This document shows positions 31,452 to 36,616 of a DNA stretch of 36,616 bases, piece by piece. This DNA comes from Gemmatimonadota bacterium (GTDB taxonomy: Bacteria > Gemmatimonadota > Gemmatimonadetes > Longimicrobiales > Longimicrobiaceae). A program made the translations under genes and the position numbers. The stretch covers positions 1 through 36,616 of the forward strand of contig JAQBQD010000105.1 of assembly GCA_028287185.1 (NCBI GenBank). The letters run 5' to 3'. The notes under the pieces were generated by a model. That model saw only the letters and a program-made list of their open reading frames with translations, ran no database searches and was not told where the DNA came from. Numbering within the stretch: the first letter of the stretch is position 1; each line of letters begins with the position of its first letter.

Positions 31452-33680
31452 CTAGGGGCGGAAGGAGTCGGCGTGGGGAACGGCGTGTGCCTCCGGCCGC
31501 TCCGCCGACGCGGCCGCCGCCGGCTCCGGCGCGGCGTGCAGGCGCGTGGCGGCGGCGTGCAGCACGGCGAGCTGCCGGGCCACACGCTCCAGGGCCGTGC
31601 GGAGGAGGGGCGCGCGCTCGGCGTCCGCGCGCAGGTCCGGCATGGGCGCGGGGGGGCGGGTGTGCTCCACCGCGTCGGCCAGCTCGGCCACCGTGCGCCC
31701 GGCGTCGGCGCGGAAGGCGGCGACGGCGTCGGGGTTCGGCGTGCCCAGGCGGCGGCCGGTGGCGAGGGCGGTGGCGGCGGCGGTCAGCCGGCGCACGTAG
31801 GCCAGCGTCGCCATCCACGGCTCCAGCTCCGCGTCGTCGCGCGCGCTCTCGGACAGCAGGCGCTGGAACGACGCTTCCGCGTTCGTCGCCGCCAGCCCCG
31901 CTTCGCGCCGCAGGCCGGCCAGTCCCCCGGGGTCGCCGCCCAGCATGGCCCCCAGCGCGCGGTCCAGGTACGCGCCCGAGCGGCGGATGGCCTCGGCCGC
32001 CAGCGCGGGCAGCCGCGCCGTCTCGGGGCTGGGCCACAGCACGAATGCGCCGATGAGCGCGATGGCGCCGCCCAGCAGCGTGTTGAGCACGCGCAGGTGC
32101 ACCAGGTGCCAGTCGTGCGCGCCCATCTCGGCCTGCAGCACGAACGTGGGCGTGAGGAACGCGCTGTAGGCCGCGTAGTTGATGGGCTGCATCGCCACGC
32201 CGACGACTGCCGTGACGGCGACCACCACCATGATCCCGCGCTCGTCCTGGATGGCCGCGCCGGCCAGCGCCGCCATCAATCCCCCGAGAACGGTGCCCGC
32301 CACGCGCTGGAACCCCTTCACCAGCGTGGCGCCCGTGTACGGCTGCAGGACGACGACCACCGTGAGCGTCGCCCAGTATCCCCGCGGAATGCCCAGCGCC
32401 GTCGTGAGCGCCTCGGCCGCGGCGGCGGCGGCGCCCACCCGCAGCGCGTGGCGCAGCACCACCGATCCCGGCGAGAGCACCGCGCGCAGCGGCGCCAGCA
32501 GCGGCGTCCGCTCCCCCGCGGCGGCGCCCGGGTCCGCCGCCGCGGGGAAGGTGCGCCCCTCGGCCAGCCCTTCCGCCGTGTCCGCGCCCGCCTCCACGTA
32601 CTCGTGCAGCCGGCGCAGCAGGTCGGCGGCGTGGGCGAGCTGGGCGGCGCGCGCGGGGTGCACGGTCGCGTGGCGCAGGCCGTCCATCAGCCGCGCCCAC
32701 GCATCCTCCGCCCACACGCCCGGCCGCGGCACCCGGCACGGGCGCTCGGACTCCGCGGCGGCCGCCGTCTCGCGCAGCACGGCATCCACGGCCCGCAGCG
32801 CGTCGATTGCCCCCGCCGGCACGCCGCCGTCGCGGGCGATGCCCTCCAGCACGAACTCCAGCGCCACGAGCGCGGGAACGAGGCGGTCGGCGGACTGGAG
32901 CATCACCAGCAGCCCCTCGCCCCGTCCGCTCTCGCCCTGGCGGCTGCGGCGGATGGCGGCCAGCGTGGCGCGCGCCTCCTCCAGCGACTGCCGGATGGCC
33001 GCGTGGTGGGCCGGCACGCCCGCGCTCCAGCCGTCGGCGCCCCCCGCCTCGGCCAGCCGCGTGATCTCGGCCACGAAGTCGGCCACGGCGCGCAGGCTCG
33101 CGGCGACCGCCAGGCGTCCGGGGCGGTAGACGCGGATGGGCCACAGCAGCAGCGCCAGCACCATGGCCCACGCGGACCCCGCCCCCAGCGCCAGCGAGCG
33201 CTGCATCGCGTCCGCCGCGTCGGGCGAGGGGCTGGCGAGGGAGACGAGGAGCACGAAGGTGGCGAGCAGGCCGACGGTGGTTCCCGACGGCCCGTACACC
33301 CGCAGCAGCGCCAGCGCCGCCGTGCCCGCGAACGCCAGGAGCACCGCCGCCCCCGCGTGGTGCCCGGCCAGCCCGCCGATCGCAATGGACACCGCGCCGA
33401 TCACCGCGAAGCCCGCCATCGACGCAAAGCGCGAACGGTAGGCGCCGCCCTTGTCCGCCAGCGCGGCGCTGAACCCGCCCAGCATGAGCCACGACGTTCC
33501 CGGGTAGCCGAACGCCTGGCCGACCAGCACGGGCACGAGCGTGGCGGCGGCCACGCGCAGGCCGGCCTTCCACGCGGGACGCGCGGGCGCCAGGCGCAGG
33601 GCCTCGGCGGCGGGACGCAGCAGCGGGCGTACGGTGCTCACGGCATCGGGAGGATGGGATTCGAAGCGGCCGTTCGGCAC
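31452..33680 (-). CDS. FUSC-family inner membrane protein (aromatic acid exporter-like)
   Basis: The 742-residue protein shows the FUSC layout: an N-terminal membrane block of about six helices (residues 40-185, with GYPGTSWLMLGGFSAALADKG), a long cytoplasmic helical domain (about 190-370), a second membrane block (about 375-510, with YWATLTVVVVLQPYTGATLVKGFQRVAGT) and a C-terminal helical domain. FUSC proteins such as AaeB and YccS are linked to export of aromatic acids or unknown metabolites. The YWATLTVVVVLQP phrase is a clear family mark. The start is uncertain: the GTG at 33680 gives 742 residues, while a GTG at 33641 would remove 13 non-conserved ones; neither has a strong ribosome site. 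Confidence 0.9.
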   Translation of the reverse strand: MPNGRFESHPPDAVSTVRPLLRPAAEALRLAPARPAWKAGLRVAAATLVPVLVGQAFGYPGTSWLMLGGFSAALADKGGAYRSRFASMAGFAVIGAVSIAIGGLAGHHAGAAVLLAFAGTAALALLRVYGPSGTTVGLLATFVLLVSLASPSPDAADAMQRSLALGAGSAWAMVLALLLWPIRVYRPGRLAVAASLRAVADFVAEITRLAEAGGADGWSAGVPAHHAAIRQSLEEARATLAAIRRSRQGESGRGEGLLVMLQSADRLVPALVALEFVLEGIARDGGVPAGAIDALRAVDAVLRETAAAAESERPCRVPRPGVWAEDAWARLMDGLRHATVHPARAAQLAHAADLLRRLHEYVEAGADTAEGLAEGRTFPAAADPGAAAGERTPLLAPLRAVLSPGSVVLRHALRVGAAAAAAEALTTALGIPRGYWATLTVVVVLQPYTGATLVKGFQRVAGTVLGGLMAALAGAAIQDERGIMVVVAVTAVVGVAMQPINYAAYSAFLTPTFVLQAEMGAHDWHLVHLRVLNTLLGGAIALIGAFVLWPSPETARLPALAAEAIRRSGAYLDRALGAMLGGDPGGLAGLRREAGLAATNAEASFQRLLSESARDDAELEPWMATLAYVRRLTAAATALATGRRLGTPNPDAVAAFRADAGRTVAELADAVEHTRPPAPMPDLRADAERAPLLRTALERVARQLAVLHAAATRLHAAPEPAAAASAERPEAHAVPHADSFRP

Positions 33681-33777
33681 GGCGGGCGCGGTGGAGGGTC
33701 GATTGGATCGATCGATTCCACGGGGATGCGTGACGCGCTCGCAAATCCATCGACCGATCCTGCCGACGAAGCCCGCG

Positions 33778-34764
33778 TCACGCCAGCACCACGGCGCCCG
33801 CGGTCGCGCCGGCGCCGAACGACACCAGCAGCGTCGGCATTCCGTCGGCCACGCGGCCCTGCGACACGGCTTCGTGCAGGGCGATGGGGATGGTGGCCGC
33901 GCCGGTGTTGCCGTATCGGTCCACGTTGACGAACACGCGCTCCGGCGGCAGATCCATCGCCCTCCCCAGCCCCTCGATGATGCGCAGGTTGGCCTGGTGC
34001 GGCACCACGAGGCCCACGTCGGCGACGGACAGGCCGGCGCGGCCCAGCGCGATGTGCGCCTGCGCCTCCATCGTGCGGATGGAGGCGCGGAACAGCCGCG
34101 TGCCCTCCATGCGCAGCAGGTGGCTGCGGTTGTCCAGCACGCCCCGGTCGAACGGGAGCAAGCCGCCTCCGCCCGGCCGCACCAGCGCGTCCGCCAGCCG
34201 CCCGTCCGCCCACCAGCTCGTGGCGCGCACGGCGAGCGGACCCGGGCCGCGGGACAGGACGACGGCGCCCGCGCCGTCGCCGAAGAGCGGCCCCGTGTCG
34301 CGGTCCGTGCGGTCGGTCACGGTGGAAAGCTTCTCGGCGCCCACCACCAGCGCGTGCTCGGCCAGCCCCGCGCGGAGCAGGGCGTCCGCGGTGACCAGGG
34401 CGTAGATCCACCCCGCGAACCCCGCCTCCACGTCGAAGCAGGCGGCGGCGAAGGCGCCCAGCCCGGCCTGCAGCTCGCAGGCGGTGGGCGGCGTCAGGTG
34501 GTCGGGCGTAGAGGTGGCGACGATCACCAGGCCGATGGCGTCCGCGCGCACGCCGGCGTCCGCGAGGGCGGCGGCTCCCGCGCGGGCGGCCATGGCGGCA
34601 GCACCCTCGCCGGGCTCGGCCACGCGGCGCTCGCGGATGCCGGTGCGGCGCTCGATCCACTCCTCCGTCACCCCCGCCAGCGCCGCCGCCTCGGCGTTCG
34701 CCAGCACCCGCGCGGGCAGCCAGGCACCGGTGCCCGCCACGTGCGAGCCGGCCGCGTCAGCCAA
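33778..34764 (-). CDS. KASIII (FabH)-like protein lacking the catalytic cysteine
   Basis: The 328-residue protein is a thiolase-fold member close to beta-ketoacyl-ACP synthase III: GTGAWLPARVLAN at the N-terminus, EWIERRTGIRERR, GPLFGDGAGAVVLS, then His256 in VPHQANLRII and Asn286 in DRYGNTGAATIP. The third catalytic residue is missing. Canonical FabH has Cys in AFDVAAACAGF; here the segment reads CFDVEAGFAGW, so Phe116 takes the Cys place (Cys109 lies seven residues before). It may transfer acyl groups without a covalent intermediate or do another reaction. The TTG at 34764 overlaps the thioredoxin stop by 8 bp; a GTG at 34740 is an alternative. Confidence 0.88.
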   Translation of the reverse strand: MADAAGSHVAGTGAWLPARVLANAEAAALAGVTEEWIERRTGIRERRVAEPGEGAAAMAARAGAAALADAGVRADAIGLVIVATSTPDHLTPPTACELQAGLGAFAAACFDVEAGFAGWIYALVTADALLRAGLAEHALVVGAEKLSTVTDRTDRDTGPLFGDGAGAVVLSRGPGPLAVRATSWWADGRLADALVRPGGGGLLPFDRGVLDNRSHLLRMEGTRLFRASIRTMEAQAHIALGRAGLSVADVGLVVPHQANLRIIEGLGRAMDLPPERVFVNVDRYGNTGAATIPIALHEAVSQGRVADGMPTLLVSFGAGATAGAVVLA

Positions 34765-35206
34765 GCGCGGCGTTCAGCATGGCCTCCAGCCGCGGACGGG
34801 GAATGGCGCCCAGCTCGCGCGCCACCTCGCGCCCGCCGCGGAACACGATGAGCGTGGGGATGCTGGCGATCTTGAACCGGCGCGCGGTGGCCTGGCTGGC
34901 GTCGGTGTCCAGCTTCGCCACCAGCACGCTGCCCACGCGGTCGTGCGCCACCTGGTCCAGCACGGGCGCCATCATCTTGCAGGGGCCGCACCAGTCGGCA
35001 TAGAAGTCCACCAGCACCGGCACCTGCGAATCGGCCACCACGCGGTCGAAGTCCGCGTCGCTCACCCGCACCGGCCGGTCCAGCGCGATGGGACGCCGGC
35101 ACTGCCCGCACACCGGCTTCTGCGCCGCGCGCGCCAGGTCCACCCGGTTCAGCTTCCCGCAGAAGGCGCAGCTCACCGTCGCCTTGCGCGATCCCGTGGC
35201 TTCCAT
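34757..35206 (-). CDS. trxC: Thioredoxin 2 with N-terminal zinc finger
   Basis: The 149-residue protein has the two-part layout of TrxC: an N-terminal zinc-binding region with two CxxC pairs (SCAFCGKL and PVCGQCRRP) and a thioredoxin domain with the redox site DFYADWCGPCKMM and the cis-proline loop ASIPTLIVFRGG. It reduces disulfides in the cytoplasm and the zinc finger may act in stress sensing. The ATG at 35206 follows a strong GGAGGT site. It is the first gene of a two-gene unit with the KASIII-like protein, whose start overlaps its stop. The divergent gene at 35387 lies 180 bp away. Confidence 0.95.
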   Translation of the reverse strand: MEATGSRKATVSCAFCGKLNRVDLARAAQKPVCGQCRRPIALDRPVRVSDADFDRVVADSQVPVLVDFYADWCGPCKMMAPVLDQVAHDRVGSVLVAKLDTDASQATARRFKIASIPTLIVFRGGREVARELGAIPRPRLEAMLNAALG

Positions 35207-35322
35207 GTCGTACCTCCGGTTCGCTCGTCCGCCCAGCCTACCCACGCCGAATCTCCGTCCCCGGGGGCGGGGTCGCAAGCGGCGTTCCGGCCTCGGCGCC
35301 CATCTCCCTGTCCGCGCCGCAC

Positions 35323-35351
35323 TTGATTCGGCCCTTCCCGGCGGATAACCT
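35323..35351 (+). promoter_or_regulatory. Sigma-70-type promoter pointing into the last gene
   Basis: TTGATT (35323-35328), 17-bp spacer, TAACCT (35346-35351). The start is expected at 35357-35358, which is the A of an ATG, so the transcript would be leaderless. Confidence 0.6.
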
Positions 35352-35357
35352 CCCCGC

Positions 35358-35390
35358 ATGCACCCCCGCCGCGCACCGCTCGCCCCGTGA
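35358..35390 (+). CDS. Ten-codon, apparently leaderless upstream frame
   Basis: ATG at 35358 begins MHPRRAPLAP and stops at TGA 35388-35390, which overlaps the GTG of the next frame (GTGA). With a promoter seven bases upstream of the ATG it fits a leaderless leader peptide that hands ribosomes to the main gene. A one-base sequencing error or true frameshift in one of the C-runs could instead join it to the main frame. Confidence 0.45.
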   Translation: MHPRRAPLAP

Positions 35391-36616
35391 TCCCTCCGCC
35401 CGCGTCGCCGGCCCGCGCCCTGCGCGAGCTGCTGCCCCGCTACGTGGCCGAGTGGGTGCGCCTGGCCTCCCGCCGCCCGCTCGCCGCCACGCCCCCGCAC
35501 GCGGTCCCTTCCGACGCCGGAGCATCGTCCGCGGCTTCGGTGGATCGGGATTCCGCCGCCGCTCTGCTCCCCCCACCGACTTCCGCCGCCGCCGCATCGC
35601 CGCCGTCCCCCCGATCCGCGCGCTTCGAGATCGCCGAGGATCGACCGAACGGATCCGAAGCCCCGTCCGCCGCCGATCGAACGCCGCCGGAGGTGCGGTC
35701 CGCGCGCTTCGACGAACCTGTCCTGAGGGACGCGTCGGTTGATGGTGGGCCACCGGTCGCCGGAGCTGCGGTCGGGAAGGGGAAGGACGATTCGGTCGAT
35801 GGAAGGCTGCGGGAAGCCGCGGGCGATGCACGTCCGTCGTCGGAGGCGTCGGCCTCCACGGAGATGTGCGCGCACCGGCTGCTGTACGTGGATGCGTTCG
35901 CGCGGTCGGGGCTGCACGCCGTGGAGCGGAGCGCGGGCGGAGTGCTGCGCGCGGTGGATGGCGAGCGGTCCGTCGCCGCCGTCCGCGCCCTGTTCGCCGC
36001 CGCCGCGCGCGAGGGCGATGCGCACCACCCCGTGCACGCCGCGGCCGTCCTGGTGGACGACGATCCCGGGCACCTGGTCGCGCTCCGCGAGGAGCTGACC
36101 GCCGCGGGCCTGGGCGACGCCGTGCGGATGGCGCGCGACCCCGGCGTGCGCGCGAAGCCGGGCGAGATCGTGCTGCTGGAAGCGGACTTCGCCTCCGTGG
36201 CGGGCGCGCTGCTGGCGCCGGCGGACGATGACGAGGGGACGCAGGCGCTGTTCCTGCTGGCCCCGCCCGCCGCCCGGCGCCTGCCCTGGCCCGCGCTGGC
36301 GCCCCTCGCCGCGGCGGCCGGGGTGGACGTGCTGCTGGCGCTTCCGCACGCCGACCTGCACCGCCACTCCGCCTTCGCCGACACCTCGCTGGCGGACCTG
36401 CCGCCACAGCCGCGGCGCATGGTGGAAGGCTACTCCGCGCTGCTGGGCGACCCGCGCCACGCGTGGCTGGCCGCCTGGCGCCGCGCCGAGCGCGAGCAGG
36501 GCCCCGCCGCCGCCGAGGCCGCCTTCATCGACCGCCTCGCCGACCGCCTGCACGACGCCGCGGACGGCCGCACCGTCCGCGCGCGCCGCCTCGCCCACGC
36601 ACCGCCGCCCGCCGCG
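35387..36616 (+). CDS. Possible three-Cys-motif partner (TcmP)-like protein, partial
   Basis: The frame from the GTG at 35387 is open for 410 codons to the window end. Residues 1-30 (RALRELLPRYVAEWVRLASRR) are helical. Residues about 35-160 are low-complexity, rich in Ala, Ser, Pro and Asp with two RSARFxE/DE repeats, and use less GC-biased codons than the rest. From about residue 166 a Rossmann-like domain begins: HRLLYVDAFARSGLHAV, then AAVLVDDDPGHLVALREEL, EIVLLEADFASV and LFLLAPPAARRLP. The order of an aW-type helix, a YxDxFAxxG motif, an acidic strand end and a later strand resembles TcmP proteins, whose function is not well known. The likeness is moderate; another methyltransferase-fold family is possible. 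Confidence 0.6.
   Translation, partial: MIPPPASPARALRELLPRYVAEWVRLASRRPLAATPPHAVPSDAGASSAASVDRDSAAALLPPPTSAAAASPPSPRSARFEIAEDRPNGSEAPSAADRTPPEVRSARFDEPVLRDASVDGGPPVAGAAVGKGKDDSVDGRLREAAGDARPSSEASASTEMCAHRLLYVDAFARSGLHAVERSAGGVLRAVDGERSVAAVRALFAAAAREGDAHHPVHAAAVLVDDDPGHLVALREELTAAGLGDAVRMARDPGVRAKPGEIVLLEADFASVAGALLAPADDDEGTQALFLLAPPAARRLPWPALAPLAAAAGVDVLLALPHADLHRHSAFADTSLADLPPQPRRMVEGYSALLGDPRHAWLAAWRRAEREQGPAAAEAAFIDRLADRLHDAADGRTVRARRLAHAPPPAA

Overview
The window is very GC-rich DNA with third positions almost always G or C, frequent GTG/TTG starts and stop/start overlaps (ATGA, GTGA, TGATG) inside operons. The gene content (a grasp-with-spasm peptide cluster, tandem Dpp/Opp binding lipoproteins, Uma2, POT transporter, a Tes-like radical SAM enzyme) and the protein style suggest a Gemmatimonadota bacterium, probably close to Longimicrobium. 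That placement is inference. There is no rRNA, tRNA, CRISPR array or insertion sequence in the window.

Region 1 (1-5541, minus strand) is a nearly complete RiPP operon of the grasp-with-spasm type. A 78-aa double-glycine precursor is followed by an ATP-grasp maturase, an unrecognised 111-aa protein, a SPASM-domain maturase, a C39-peptidase ABC exporter, and the first 32 codons of a further gene (probably the exporter's adaptor) that runs off the window. The expected product is a graspetide with side-chain ester or amide crosslinks, cut after Gly-Gly during export.

Region 2 (5948-8420, plus) carries gcvH, a UPF0173 metallo-beta-lactamase-fold hydrolase and a lipoate-protein ligase family gene that appears to be leaderless. 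GcvH is a lipoylated protein, so it and the ligase are probably functionally linked.

Region 3 (8425-17386, plus) is a peptide ABC importer: two tandem substrate-binding lipoproteins, two permeases and two ATPases, with a Uma2-type nuclease-fold gene and a long perfect palindrome inserted between permease and ATPase genes. Region 4 (17617-22542) holds a small lipoprotein, a secreted PAP2 phosphatase, a 68-aa protein, a proton-dependent peptide transporter (POT family) and an EamA exporter.

Region 5 (22900-25842, plus) is the most unusual. An Lgt-like membrane enzyme with altered active-site positions is translationally coupled to a radical SAM protein of the MJ0619/tetraether-synthase (COG1964) type, and that gene is coupled to a membrane protein of unknown function. 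I propose a lipid-modifying system, perhaps making linked or membrane-spanning acyl chains.

Region 6 (25963-30519, plus) has an inositol-monophosphatase-family gene, a 61-aa membrane protein, and a coupled OsmC-cysteine synthase-aspartate kinase operon; the OsmC gene has a minisatellite in its tail. Region 7 (30544-36616) has an unknown 225-aa protein, a FUSC-family membrane protein, and a thioredoxin-2/KASIII-like pair in which the KASIII catalytic cysteine is phenylalanine. Divergent from that pair is a partial gene resembling three-Cys-motif partner (TcmP) proteins, preceded by a ten-codon, apparently leaderless upstream frame.
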